Shown piece by piece: positions 35,901 to 45,586 of a stretch of 64,000 nt of DNA (the first letter of the stretch is position 1; each line of letters opens with the position of its first letter). The stretch lies in assembly GCA_963789885.1 (NCBI GenBank), contig CAWBNB010000040.1:62001-126000 (forward strand), written 5' to 3'. The notes under the pieces are model-generated. The model made no database searches and was not told the DNA's origin. It saw nothing but the letters and a program-made list of their open reading frames with translations. Source of the stretch: DATEDA01 sp963789885 (lineage in GTDB: Bacteria; Pseudomonadota; Gammaproteobacteria; Burkholderiales; SG8-39). Position numbers and translations under genes: made by a program.

Positions 35901-38001
35901 TCAGCGCGCGGAGGTCGTGACCAACGCATCGACCGCGCTCAGCCCCTGCCCTTTGGGCCGCACGATCACCGGGTTGATCTCGAACTCGAGGACATCCGGA
36001 GCCGCGAGGAACATGCTCGCCGAAGCGAACGGCCGCGCTGCGCGAGGGCGTCCACGTCGGCGGCCGGCTTGCCGCGGAAGCCCTGGAGCAAGGTCCACAG
36101 CTTGAGCTTGCGCAGCGCGGCCAGCACCTGCTCTGCGGAGACCGGCAAGCGCCAGGTAGGTAACGTCGCGGTACAGCTCGATCGCTACGCCGCCCATGCC
36201 GAGCGAGATCACCGGGCCGAAGTCCGTCTGGCGCAGGCAGGACAGCACGACCTCCACGCCGTCGCCGACCATCTCCTGCACCAGGATGCCCATCTGCGGC
36301 TTGCCGAGGCGCTGGCGGAAATCGGCCGCATGGGCATCGACGTCTTCGGGCGATTGAACGCGCAGCTTCACCAGTCCCAGTTCCGTCTTGTGCTCGGCCT
36401 CCGAGGGCAGCACCTTGACGACGAGCGGGTACGTCATGCCGGCACACGCCTTCGCCGCGCGGTCGTCGGGTCCGAGCACCACCCACTTGGCCGGCGTGAC
36501 GCCGCTTTCCTCGCAGAACTCATCGTGTCCGCCCAATCACGCGGTGCGGCTCGAGCCGGCAGACGCTTTGCGTTGCGGCGCTCGCGGCAACGCGCGCATG
36601 CGCTTGCGCCTGTAGAGCAGCGACAGGGCGCTCATCGTGGTGGACGGGTCGGCGGACAGGAGCACGCCTGCCTCGCGGAACGTCTTGCTGGGTCTCGCGC
36701 TCTATGGTTTCGCCGATGAAGCTGAGGATCATCGGCATCTCGCGTGCCAGCGACTTGAACACCTCGGCGTTTGGCTCGAGAAAGCGGCGCCCGCTGCTCG
36801 CGAACTGCACGACGACGGCCTCGGTTCTGGGATCGGCCTCAACCGCAAGACAGGTATCCCTGAACAGGGTCGGGACAGTGTTGATCTGGCCGGTCAGGTC
36901 GATCGGATTCGCCTTGCGCGCGAAGTCCGGGAGAATGCCTTCGAGCTTGTCGACCGTCGCCGGGCTGAATTCGGCCATCGTGATGCCAAACTCGCTGCTG
37001 TGGTCGGCCAGCAGCGCGCCGGCGCCGCCCGAGGCGCTCAGCACCGAGACGCCGCCCTTCGGATCGCCGCTGTCGCGCGGGTCGCGCAGGAAGGCCAGCA
37101 CCTCGACCGCGGCGAGCGCTTCCGTCGAGGCTGTCGACCGCGATGACGCCGGCCTGCTCGAGCACGTCGGCATAGACCGCGTGGGACGAGGCGATCTTGC
37201 CGGTGTGCGAGGCGGTCGCCTGCTGGCCGACGGCCGACCGGCCGGTCTTCAGCACGACGATCTGCACGCCGCGCTCGCGCGCGCGCTCCGCGATGCGCAG
37301 GATCCGGCTCGCGTCGTCGAAGCCCTTCGATGTACAGGGCGACGACACGAACATCGTCCTGTTCGATGACCCAGCTCAGCGGCATCGAGCGCATCCAGAC
37401 AGGTTTCGTTGCCGACGCTGACGATGTAGGAGCAGCCCATGCCGCTGCCCTGCAGGGCGTTGCCGATGGCACCGGCCAGCGCGCCGCTCTGGCTGACCAC
37501 GGCGATCGGGCGCGTGCTCGCACCTTGTCGATGCTCATCAGCGCCGAGCTGAAGGTCAGCATGGCTTCGCTGCCGCACCGACCAGACGCCCTGGCAGTTC
37601 GGCCCGATGACGGCCACGTCGTGCTCGCGGGCCGCCTCGGCCAGCGCGCCGGGCATGCTCCTTGCCGCCTTCGATCTCCTCGAAGCCGGCGCTGAACACG
37701 ATCGCGTTGCGGATGCCCTTGCGCGCCGCACTCCTCGATGATCGCCGGGCACGGTCTGCGCCGGCGTGATCACGAGCGCGACGTCGGGCGACTTCGGGCA
37801 GCTCGCCCGACGGACTTGTAGGCCTTCAGGCCTTCGATCTCGGCGTGGCTGGGACTCACCGGATAGACCCGCCCCTGGAAGCCGTGCTTGAGCAGGCACT
37901 CTCACGAGCGTGTTGCGCGGCTGCCGCGCTGGGGCGAGGCGCCGACGATCGCAACGCTGCGAGGCCGGAAGAAATTGTCCAGAGGTGCTCTTGTCGGTCA
38001 T
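35901..38001 (-). CDS. NDP-forming acyl-CoA synthetase 2, heavily frame-broken
   Basis: Second single-chain NDP-forming acyl-CoA synthetase, about 695 aa after repair. Visible blocks are RSVAIVGASPQRGS (in a shifted frame), PDVALVITPAQTVP, VAVIGPNCQG, IAVVSQSGALAGAIGNALQGSGMGCSYIVSVGNE, SHTGKIASSHAVY with the phospho-histidine, NPIDLTGQINTVPTLFRD, and an ATP-grasp domain (YPLVVKVLPSEAEHKTELG, EFEINPVIVRPKGQGLSAVDA). At least six separate single insertions were resolved, plus a two-base excess near 37905. It is probably downstream of the crotonase and acyl-CoA dehydrogenase genes from the sigma-54 promoter at 41035. Confidence 0.88.
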
Positions 38002-38028
38002 GTCTCGTCCGCTGCCAGGTGCTTGCCT

Positions 38029-38825
38029 TCACCGGCCCTTGAATTTGGGCGTCCGCTTTTCCTTGAAGGCGCTCAGCGCCTCCTTGTGGTCCTCGCTCGT
38101 CCGCACGATCGGCATGCTTGGCCGCCACGAGGTCCAGTGCGGTGGCGAGGTCTCCTGGCAGGCCGAGGCGCATCACGCGCTTGATCAGTCTGCACCGCGA
38201 GCGGCGCACCGTCGGCCGACTCGACGCGCGAAGGCATAGGTACCCTCCATCAGCTCGGCGTCCGGGAACACCTTGTTGACCAGCCCGATGCGCTCGGCCT
38301 CGCGCGCGTCGACCCAATCGCCGCTCCAGAACATCTCCAGCGCCTTCGCCACACCGACGATGCGCGGCAGCAGGTAGGCGCCACCCATACCGGGGATCAG
38401 TCCCATGCGCGCGTAGGTCTCGGCAAAGCGCGCGCTCTCCGCGGCGAAGCGGATGTCGCAGGCCAGCGCGATGTCGAGGCCGCCTCCGGTGGCGAAGCCG
38501 TTGAGCGCCGCGATGACCGGCTTGTCGATCTCCGCGAGCTTGCGCGGCAGTCGCTGGCTGCCTTCGCACCAAGTGGCTGCGTGATGCCTGGCGGCGTCTG
38601 CGACGCGCTTGCGCCGAACGCCCTCGACGTCGCCGCCGGTGGTGAAGGCGCGACCGGTGCCGGTGATCACGATGACGCGCACCTCGGGGTTCGTGCGGCA
38701 CTCCTCGAGCGCCGCAAGCCACTTCTCCAGCATGTCGTCCGGTGAAGGCGTTCATCTTCTCCGGACGATTCAGGGTGATCGTCGCGATCGCCGTGGTCGA
38801 CTTCGAACTTGAGCAGCTCGGACAT
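38029..38825 (-). CDS. enoyl-CoA hydratase/isomerase, frame broken
   Basis: Crotonase of about 263 aa: IATITLNRPEKMNAFT (after repair), FTTGGDVEGVRRKRV, NGFATGGGLDIALACDIRFA, ARMGLIPGMGGAYLLPRIVG, ending KEKRTPKFKGR. Five single extra bases explain the breaks and the span mod 3. Start ATG 38825, four bases after the acyl-CoA dehydrogenase stop; its own stop is 27 bases before the NDP-forming synthetase start. Tight spacing implies one transcript. Confidence 0.88.
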
Positions 38826-38829
38826 GCGC

Positions 38830-40088
38830 TTACTCGATGCCGGCGCTGTCCACTGCAGTGGTGACCACTTCGGCCGGCGACGTCGTCCTTGCGGATGTCG
38901 CGCAGGCCGGTCTTGCCGTGGTGACGGTCGGCGAGCTTGTAGCCCAGCGCGTCCTCGGCGATCATGATCTTCTGCACGTTGGCCGAGCCCTCGCCGGTGA
39001 AGAACATGTCGGCGTAGGCGCGGTAGCCACGAGACCGCGGTACTCCTCGGCCAGGCCGTAGCCGCCGAAGATCTGCATGCGCCTTGTCGGCGCACATCTT
39101 GGCCGTCTGCGACGCGTGGTACTTGGCGATCGCGGCGATGCGGTTGGACGGCAGGCTGTTGTCCATAGCCTGCGCGGCCTTGTAGACGAGCGCGCGGCTC
39201 GCTTCGATCGCGACCGCCATCTCGGCGATGTCGGACTGGATCATCTGGAAACGGCCGATCGGCTGGCCGCGCAGCGTGCGCTCGTTGGCGTAGCGCACGG
39301 CTTCCTCGAAGCACGCGCGCGCGACGCCCAGCGCCTTGCCGGCCACGCCCAGGCGGCCCGGCTGCAGGGTGCGCATGATGATCTTGAAGCCCTCGCCTTC
39401 CTCGCCCAGGCGGTCTTCCACCGGCACGACGAAGTCGTCGAGGAAGACGACGTTGGTGCGCAACGACTTGGACAGGCCCAAGCATGTCGATCGGCTGCGC
39501 CTTCCAGCCCGGGTACTTCTTGGGCTCGACGATGAAGGCGGTCACGCCCTTGGCGCCCGCGTCGCGGTCGGTCTTCGCGAACAGCACGCCGACGTCGGTC
39601 TCGTTGGCGATCGACGCCCACATCTTCTGGCCGTTGATGCGGTAGACGTCGCCGTCGCGCTGGGCGAAGGTCTTCATGTTGCCCTCGGCGTCGGAGCCGC
39701 CGCCCGACTCGGTCAGCGACATCATGCCGATGGTCTTGCCGGCGAGCAGGTTGGGCACGTACTTCTGGATCTGCTCCGGCGTGCCGCCGAAGTAGATGCA
39801 GCTCGGACAGGTGGAGCCCTGCTGGTTGTTGCACGAGGCGAAGCGCACGTCGTTGCGCACCATCTCCTCCTGGATCACGGTCGCGGCCAGGTAGCCCATG
39901 TTGCTGCCGCCCACGGACTCCGGGAACACGGCGCCGTAGAGGCCGGCTTCGCCGGCCTTCCGGACCAGCTCGCGCGGGAACTCGCCGCGCTTCTCGTAGC
40001 CGTCCATCACGGGCACCACTTCGGTCTGCATGAAGCGGTTGACCATGTCGCGCACCGCTTCGATCTCGGGGGACAGCTCGGGATCCAT
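38830..40088 (-). CDS. acyl-CoA dehydrogenase, frame broken
   Basis: FAD acyl-CoA dehydrogenase of about 417 aa. PELSPEIEAVRDMVNRFMQ at the start leads to GMMSLTESGGGSDAEGNMKTF and YRINGQKMWASIANET in the FAD/substrate middle domain. The C-terminal helical domain has GEGFKIIMRTLQPGRLGVA, MIQSDIAEMAVAIEASRALV and a repaired MQIFGGYGLAEEYR stretch. Five extra bases (one place has two) break the last third. The terminus reads AEVVTTAVDSAGIE. Start ATG 40088 with AGGATGA. It probably introduces the double bond in a CoA-activated acid; substrate unknown. Confidence 0.9.
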
Positions 40089-40101
40089 GCATGTCATCCT
40101 T

Positions 40102-40972
40102 TCAGGTTCTCAGGTGTCTGGGTGCTGGTCGGCATGCGGTTCGCGCCTGCGACGGTCGCGCGTGCTGGGTTGTGCGGTGCGCTGCCGCCGCACCCACGAA
40201 GTCCGCGCGGCGCTCTCGATCGCCGCGCCAGCCCTTCGCGGAACTCCGGGTTGGACATGGCCAGCACCTGTCCGAACCCCTCGAAGGCGAACATGTCGTG
40301 CCAGCGAGGTCTCGAAGCTGCGCGCCATCAGCGTCTTGGCCAGGCCCATCACTTCGGCCGGGCCCTTCGGCAAGGCGCGCGGCCTCGGCCAGGCCGGCCG
40401 CATCGACCTCGGTCGTCCGGCAACCACCTTGGCCACCAGCCCGAGCTCCAACGCTTCCTTCGCCGACATCGTGGCGCCGCTGAAGAGGAAGTTCTTCGCG
40501 CGGGCCATGCCGATGAGCCGCGGCAGGTGGTACATCGTGCCGATGTCCGGGACCGTGCCCAGGCGGAAGAAGCCGGACATGAACTTCGCGCTCTCGCCGG
40601 CGATCACGACGTCGCCGGTGAGCGCCAGGCCCATGCCGCCGCCCACCGCATGGCCCCGCACGCCCACGACCACCGGCTTGTCGAGCGTGATCAGCGGCAC
40701 GAGCCAGCGGCTCAGGTTGCGGAAGCGCCGGTGCACGGGCCACGGGTCGCACGCGGTCTGCAGCATCTTGAAGTCGCCGCCGGAGCAGAAGGTCGGCCCG
40801 TCGCCGGTGAGGAACACCGACCGCACTGCGACGGTCGCGCTCCGCACGCTCGACCGCGTCGCCGAGCTGCTGCGCGCAGTTCGGTGGTGAGGGAGTTGCG
40901 GTTCTCCGGACTGCACAGCCGGATCACGAGGACGGATCCCTCCTTTGCCGTACTCACCACCTGCTTGGTCAT
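40102..40972 (-). CDS. enoyl-CoA hydratase/isomerase, frame broken
   Basis: Crotonase of about 289 aa: SVLVIRLCSPENRNSL near the start, then FCSGGDFKMLQT, GHAVGGGMGLALTGDVVIA, FRLGTVPDIGTMYHLPRLIG and FAFEGFGQVLAMSNPEFREGLA. Several single extra bases break it; the last (near 40220) moves the end to 40102. Start ATG 40972 with GGAGACAGG. It is first gene after the sigma-54 promoter at 41035 on the minus strand and begins the run crotonase - ACAD - crotonase - NDP-forming synthetase. Confidence 0.87.
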
Positions 40973-41019
40973 TGCCTGTCTCCTTTGATGGCGCTTTCGT
41001 CCACCGACGCGAGTCCTAC

Positions 41020-41035
41020 TGCAAACGCCGTGCCA
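41020..41035 (-). promoter_or_regulatory. sigma-54 promoter of the 40.9-35.9 kb operon
   Basis: On the minus strand TGGCAC (41035-41030), spacer GGCGT, TTGCA (41024-41020). Perfect -24/-12 consensus. The predicted start near 41009 lies about 37 bases before ATG 40972. Confidence 0.8.
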
Positions 41036-41289
41036 ACGGAGGGTTGGCAGTGGGCGGCGCGCGCGTTCGGGTCCCTGCCCTTCGCTGCGGGCGAGGGTCA
41101 CCGTGGAAGCGGCCGGACCGTTCGTGGGTGCCACGGCTGTTCTCTCCGAGCACACACCCGTGCGCACGGAAGACACTCCGATCCCCCACTGCTCGGCTCC
41201 ACGCCAGGCCCGCTGACGCCTGACCAGTCGCAGCAGCCAAGGGGCGATTAGCCGGGTCCGGATGGCGTCACAGCCGTGCGAGCGGAGGC

Positions 41290-41304
41290 TGGCACGCGGC
41301 TTGC
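41290..41304 (+). promoter_or_regulatory. sigma-54 promoter of the SDR at 41382
   Basis: TGGCAC (41290-41295), spacer GCGGC, TTGC (41301-41304), followed by G. Perfect core and spacing. The predicted transcription start is near 41315, with a leader of about 67 bases. Confidence 0.78.
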
Positions 41305-41381
41305 GGTATGGCGGACTGACGAACTGGAGACGGTGCGTGCTCCGGCACGGGGACTTCGCCACAACCAACGGAGAGAGCTCG

Positions 41382-42163
41382 ATGTTCACCAACGACACGT
41401 TGAAGGGCCGGCGCGCCCTGATCACCGGCGGCGGTACCGGGATCGGCCTGGAGATCGCCACCGCATACGCACGCCTGGGCGCGTCCGTCATGCTCGTCGG
41501 GCCGCAACGAGGACCGCGTGCAGGCCGCCGCGGAGGCCATCACGGACGAAGGCGGCAAGGCGGCGGCCTGCAAGGCCGACGTGCGCAACTACGACGAAGT
41601 CAAGCGGGCCGTGCGACGCGACCGTGGAGCGCTTCGGCTCGCTCGACATTCTGGTCAACAACGCCGCCGGCAACTTCGTCTGCCCGACCGCGGAGCTGTC
41701 GCCCAACGGCTTTCGAACGGTGATCGACATCGACCTGAACGGCACGTTCTACGGCTGCCACGCGGCCTACCCGCACCTGAAGGCGTCGACGCACGGCGGC
41801 TCGATCATCAGCATCATCACGATGCTCGGCGTGACCGGCTGGCCAGGCGCCGCCCACGCCGCGGCGGCCAAGGGAGGAATCCTGTCGCTGTCCAGGACGC
41901 TGGCGGTCGAATGGGGTGGCGACAGGATCCGGGTCAACACCATCTCCCCCGGCCCGATCGGCGACACGGAAGGCGTGCGCCGGATGTACATCGAGGCGGG
42001 ACGCGGCGACCTCGAAGCGAAGAAGACCGCGCTCGGCCGGTTCGGTCGCAAGGAGGACATCGCGAATGCCGCCGTCTACCTCGCCTCGAGCCTCGCCTCC
42101 TACGTCACCGGCGAAAACCTGATCGTGGACGGTGGCCGATGGCTGAAGTACGTGGCCGAGTGA
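41382..42163 (+). CDS. SDR, 2,4-dienoyl-CoA reductase-like (two frame breaks)
   Basis: SDR of about 259 aa: ALITGGGTGIGLEIA (about 12-26), NNAAGNFVCPTAELSPNGF and IDIDLNGTFYGCHAAYPHLK, as in peroxisomal-type dienoyl-CoA reductase relatives. The C-terminal VTGENLIVDGG is present. Two extra bases (C near 41502, G near 41613) break the frame, and the span mod 3 agrees. The region after IISIITMLGV has no obvious Tyr in Y-x3-K position (PGAAHAAAAKGG), as in the dienoyl-CoA reductase group. ATG 41382 with GGAGAGAG. Confidence 0.88.
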
Positions 42164-42228
42164 GCTTCGCTCGAGCCGTCTAGCCTGGCAGGTCCCGTCC
42201 GCAGGGGAGCCTGCGCCGCGGAGAGCGG

Positions 42229-43304
42229 CTACGCGGCCGGGCTATCGTGGTCCAGGCGATAGACGCGCTTCGCGGTGCCGCCGAAGATCAGCTTCTTCTC
42301 GGCGGCGGAACAGCCGGCCGTGATCCGCTTGAACATGTTCCAGAGGGTGCCGTAACCCGATCCCTGCTTTGTCCACCGGGAAATTGGAGGAGACCATGCA
42401 GCGCTCGGCACCGAAGAGCTCGATGCAGGGCTCGATGTACGGGCGCCACAGCTCGGCCAGCTGGTGGGAGGTGGGAGGCGCCGCAGCGGCGGTGAAGTCG
42501 AAGCTCCCAAGGCACATCAGAAGTCCACCCATCTTGACCGAGACGTTCGGGCACGTGGCCAGTTCCTTCATTCCGGAGAGCCAGTTGGCGTGCACCTCGG
42601 CTCCCCTGCCGGCGTAGGAGGCATGCCCCACCGGGCTGCCCGAGTGGATCAGGACGATGTTGGCGTCCGGATGCGCCCTTGCCAGGGCGACCAGGTCTGG
42701 AAGCTGCGGATGGAAGATGCTCGCGTCGAACGACAGGCCCATCGAGGTCAGCAGGTCCAGTCCCCTGCCGAACTCCGGATCCAGGAATAGCCCCGAGCGA
42801 TCGGCGCTCACTGGACCACGCACGACAGGATCGGCATCCCATTTCGCCCGCTGTCGGATGCCCCTGAAACGGCCGTTGGCGGCCTCGAGATGCGCCTCCA
42901 GCGTTTCGCGTGTGCGGTCTCCGAGCATCAGATCTGCGTAGCCCACGATCGCCGTCGCCGTCGCGGCAGGACGTGTACTTCCCGCTCGCGCCCATCGCGC
43001 TCATGCCGACGGCGAATTCCGTTTCGCCCACGTACTTCAGGTGTTCGGGCCCTTGCGCGCGGTACATCGCATTGCATTCGACGAACACCGTGGCCTCGAC
43101 GTTGTGTCCGCAGGCGGCTAGGTCGCGCGCGAACTCCTCGACGAAGTACTTGTATCCGCTCTTGTGGTGCCAGAAGTGCACGTGCGGGTCGACGATGGGT
43201 AGATCCGGCTCGAGGGCGCTCTCCGGCGCGGCTCGCGAGAGCCACTCTTCGTTGGGGGCCTGGGTCCCTTTCGCGAAAACAGATCCCTTGCGTGGGGTGC
43301 TCAC
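42229..43304 (-). CDS. amidohydrolase-family (PF04909) protein 3 (two frame breaks)
   Basis: Third amidohydrolase, about 358 aa, closest to copy 1 at 18188 (shared APNEEW, AAPESALEPDLPI, LIHSGSPVG, WRPYIEPCIELFGA). Metal motifs are DPHVHFWH and SNFPVDKAGIG. Two single extra bases (near 42354 and 42968) break the frame. Start ATG 43304; it ends KRVYRLDHDSPAA. Its own minus-strand sigma-54 promoter is at 43445. Confidence 0.9.
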
Positions 43305-43430
43305 GGATTTCTCCTCGCTGAAAGGGCGCGTGCGCGGTCGCTGGTCGTCAAGTTCGCCATGCTCCTCCAGCGCGTTCCCCTGGCTGTTGTCTGCGTCTTC
43401 TCGCCGACGTTACCGAACTACCGAAGGATC

Positions 43431-43445
43431 GCAATAGACATGCCA
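43431..43445 (-). promoter_or_regulatory. sigma-54 promoter of amidohydrolase 3
   Basis: On the minus strand TGGCAT (43445-43440), spacer GTCTA, TTGC (43434-43431). Correct spacing; C to T at the end of the -24 box is common. The leader to ATG 43304 is about 115 bases. Confidence 0.68.
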
Positions 43446-43526
43446 GAGAGACGCCTGCCGGATCGCCCTTTCAAGCTCAGCCGATCTCGCGCATACCGGT
43501 CTCCCGGTCCCTGGACGACCCGGCCG

Positions 43527-43543
43527 TGTCCTCCAAGTGGACG
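43527..43543. promoter_or_regulatory. possible enhancer TGTC-N9-GACG
   Basis: TGTC (43527-43530) and GACG (43540-43543) have the 17-base layout of the dyad at 24143. The element lies between, and about 80-90 bases from, the two divergent sigma-54 promoters. The middle bases differ, so confidence is low. Confidence 0.3.
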
Positions 43544-43616
43544 TGCGACTGTATTTCGGGCGTACAAGTAGCGGCTCGGGGACCGCCCCGGCCCGGGCGC
43601 CCGGCCCCCGCTCGAC

Positions 43617-43631
43617 TGGCATATGTCTTGC
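43617..43631 (+). promoter_or_regulatory. sigma-54 promoter of the CMD-like/aldehyde dehydrogenase unit
   Basis: TGGCAT (43617-43622), spacer ATGTC, TTGC (43628-43631). Good -24/-12 match with correct spacing, about 100 bases upstream of ATG 43731. Confidence 0.68.
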
Positions 43632-43730
43632 CTCAATGCAGTGGTCCCTGCGGGATAGCGGCGGCGGCCATTCGCGGCGGCGTCGAGCCTGACCGAGCAC
43701 TTCCCGCAACAACCACAAAGGAGCAGGACG

Positions 43731-44060
43731 ATGGCGATGCCCACATCCACTACCGATTCCGCACGCGTCTACAAGGCGGTGCCGCAGCTCGCACGGATTC
43801 GCGAGCAGGTGCTGCTGGGCGACGTCTGGAAGCAGCCGGAAATGTCCTACCGCGACCGCATCCTGGTCACCTGCTCCGTGCTTGCGGCAACCGGCAAGCT
43901 GGACGAGCTGAAGGTGTGGATGAAGCGCGGCGTCGACAACGGCATCACCCTCGATGAGCTGCGCGGCCTCGTCGTGCAGGTGACGTTCTATGCCGGTTGG
44001 CCGGCCGGGTTGACCGCGGGCAAGGCGGCTCTCGACCTCTTCGAAGCCGAGAAAAAATAG
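43731..44060 (+). CDS. carboxymuconolactone decarboxylase / AhpD-like protein
   Basis: Small alpha-helical protein of 109 aa with the CMD core: LLGDVWKQPEMSYRDRILVTCSVLAATGK and VTFYAGWPAGLTAG. There is no CxxC, so a peroxidase role of the AhpD type is unlikely; decarboxylase or isomerase roles are possible. ATG 43731 with AAAGGAG. It is followed 36 bases later by the aldehyde dehydrogenase and resembles each half of the double-domain protein at 49189. Confidence 0.88.
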   Translation: MAMPTSTTDSARVYKAVPQLARIREQVLLGDVWKQPEMSYRDRILVTCSVLAATGKLDELKVWMKRGVDNGITLDELRGLVVQVTFYAGWPAGLTAGKAALDLFEAEKK

Positions 44061-44096
44061 CAAGCGACGCCGCAGTCGACTTCGGGAGCGTCTGAC

Positions 44097-45545
44097 ATGT
44101 CTGCTGACTATGCTTATCCGCGCATCGGGCTATTTATCGATGGCGAGTGGATCTACGACAGGCCAACCTGCCACGAGGTCAGGAATCCCAGCGACGAGAG
44201 CACGCTCGGGCCCGTTCCCGGCGCAACGCCGGAGGACTTGGCACGTGCGCTGAGCGCCGCCGAAAAGGGCTTCAGGACGTGGCGCGACACGCCGCCGCAA
44301 CAGCGCGCGCAGGTGTTGCAACGCGCGTGCGCGCTGCTGCGTGAGCGCGTCGAGTCGATAGCGCGAGTCATCACGCTGGAACAGGGCAAACCGATTGCTG
44401 ACTCGCAGTCGGAAGTAGGCCGTTCCAGCACATTTCTCGAATGGGACGCCGCGGAGTCGCTGCGTACGTACGGCCGCGTCGTTCCGGCCGGGCCGCAGAT
44501 ACAGCAGCTGGTGCTCAAGCGGCCGATCGGGCCCGTGGCCGCGTTCACGCCGTGGAACGTGCCGATCAGCTCGCCCTCGCGCAAGATCAGCGCGGCGCTG
44601 GCGGCCGGCTGCTCCGTGGTCATCAAGGCCGCCGAGGAGACGCCCGGCACGGCCTGCGCGTTCGTCCAATGCTTCATCGACGCCGGCCTGCCAGCTGGCG
44701 TGCTGAATCTGGTCTTCGGCGAGCCGGGGCTCATCTCCTCCACGCTGATCTCGTCGCCTGTCATCCGGATGATCACCCTCACCGGCTCCATACCGGTCGG
44801 CAAACACCTCACGCAACTTGCCGCCGCGGCGATGAAGCCTGCTCTCATGGAGCTGGGCGGCCATGCGCCGGTCCTGATCGGTGCCGACGTCGACCCCGTT
44901 CAAGTCGGCCGCCTCGCAGCGGCGGCAAAGATGCGGCTTGCTGGCCAGATCTGTGCGTCGCCCACCCGCTTCATCGCTCACCAGAGCATCTACCCGCAGT
45001 TCGTTTCGGCGTTCGCGGGCGCGGTCAAGGAGATTCGCGTCGGGGACGGCTTCCAGCCGGGCGTGCAGATGGGGCCGGTCGCCAACGCGCGGCGGCTCGC
45101 TGCAATTGAGGCGCTGGTTGCGGACGCCCGAGCCTGCGGAGCACAAGTCGCCGCCGGCGGCCATCGGATCGGCGAACGGGGGTACTTCTACGCGCCCACG
45201 GTCCTCGCCGACGTGCCGCTGCGCGCAAAGGCAATGACCACCGAGCCGTTCGGCCCGCTGGGGCTCTGCGTATCGGTACCGAACCTGGACGAGGGATTGG
45301 CGCTCGCCAACAGCCTCTCGGTCGGGCTTGCAGCGTTCGCGTTCACCAACTCACTGCAGGATGCCGAGCGCATCAGCCGTGAGCTGGAATGCGGTGTGCT
45401 GTCGATCAACCACTTCGGCAGCACCGGGGCGGACACGCCGTTCGGCGGCGTGAAGGAAAGCGGGATCGGGCGCGAAGGCGGCGCCGAGAGCCTGGACGCC
45501 TATATGGTGACCAAGACCGTATTGCAAAAGACCGCCCGGATCTGA
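44097..45545 (+). CDS. NAD(P)-dependent aldehyde dehydrogenase
   Basis: Aldehyde dehydrogenase of 482 aa. TPWNVPISSPSRKI (151-164), NAD-binding TGSIPVGK, general base E252 in MELGGHAP and nucleophile C286 in GQICASPT are all present. It ends with GVKESGIGREGGAESLDAY. It is most like succinate-semialdehyde or glycolaldehyde dehydrogenases of class ALDH5/21, but the aldehyde cannot be named. Intact, in one unit with the CMD-like gene behind the sigma-54 promoter at 43617. Confidence 0.95.
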   Translation: MSADYAYPRIGLFIDGEWIYDRPTCHEVRNPSDESTLGPVPGATPEDLARALSAAEKGFRTWRDTPPQQRAQVLQRACALLRERVESIARVITLEQGKPIADSQSEVGRSSTFLEWDAAESLRTYGRVVPAGPQIQQLVLKRPIGPVAAFTPWNVPISSPSRKISAALAAGCSVVIKAAEETPGTACAFVQCFIDAGLPAGVLNLVFGEPGLISSTLISSPVIRMITLTGSIPVGKHLTQLAAAAMKPALMELGGHAPVLIGADVDPVQVGRLAAAAKMRLAGQICASPTRFIAHQSIYPQFVSAFAGAVKEIRVGDGFQPGVQMGPVANARRLAAIEALVADARACGAQVAAGGHRIGERGYFYAPTVLADVPLRAKAMTTEPFGPLGLCVSVPNLDEGLALANSLSVGLAAFAFTNSLQDAERISRELECGVLSINHFGSTGADTPFGGVKESGIGREGGAESLDAYMVTKTVLQKTARI

Positions 45546-45586
45546 CCGCGAAGGCGGCGCTTGGGGCCTAAATTGTGATGGAGGGC

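Larger units (their letters stand above)
40973..41381. other. divergent promoter region with two sigma-54 promoters
   Basis: About 410 bases between the minus-strand crotonase and the plus-strand SDR. It carries one -24/-12 promoter for each direction (41035 minus, 41290 plus). Between them is an imperfect 17-base dyad TGTTCTCTCCGAGCACA (41138-41154), possibly an enhancer. No gene is seen. Confidence 0.6.
43305..43730. other. divergent promoter region with two sigma-54 promoters
   Basis: About 425 bases between amidohydrolase 3 (minus) and the CMD-like gene (plus). It contains a -24/-12 element for each direction and a TGTC-N9-GACG element between them. No gene is seen. Confidence 0.6.

Noticed and set aside
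34519..36105. Plus-strand open frame of 528 codons opposite the ABC receptor
   Set aside because: Antisense to an intact solute-binding protein with a signal peptide; no motif or start signal.
925..43304. Programmed +1 frameshifting or a recoding system as explanation of the many frame breaks
   Set aside because: The breaks share no common slippery sequence, stop-codon context or stem-loop, and they occur in up to eight places per gene in ordinary metabolic enzymes. Clustered insertion-type sequencing error is simpler.
925..43304. Region-wide pseudogenisation
   Set aside because: No deletions, few in-frame stops apart from those caused by the shifts, and protein motifs intact between breaks. 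Clean genes such as DUF35 and the ABC receptor sit among broken ones.
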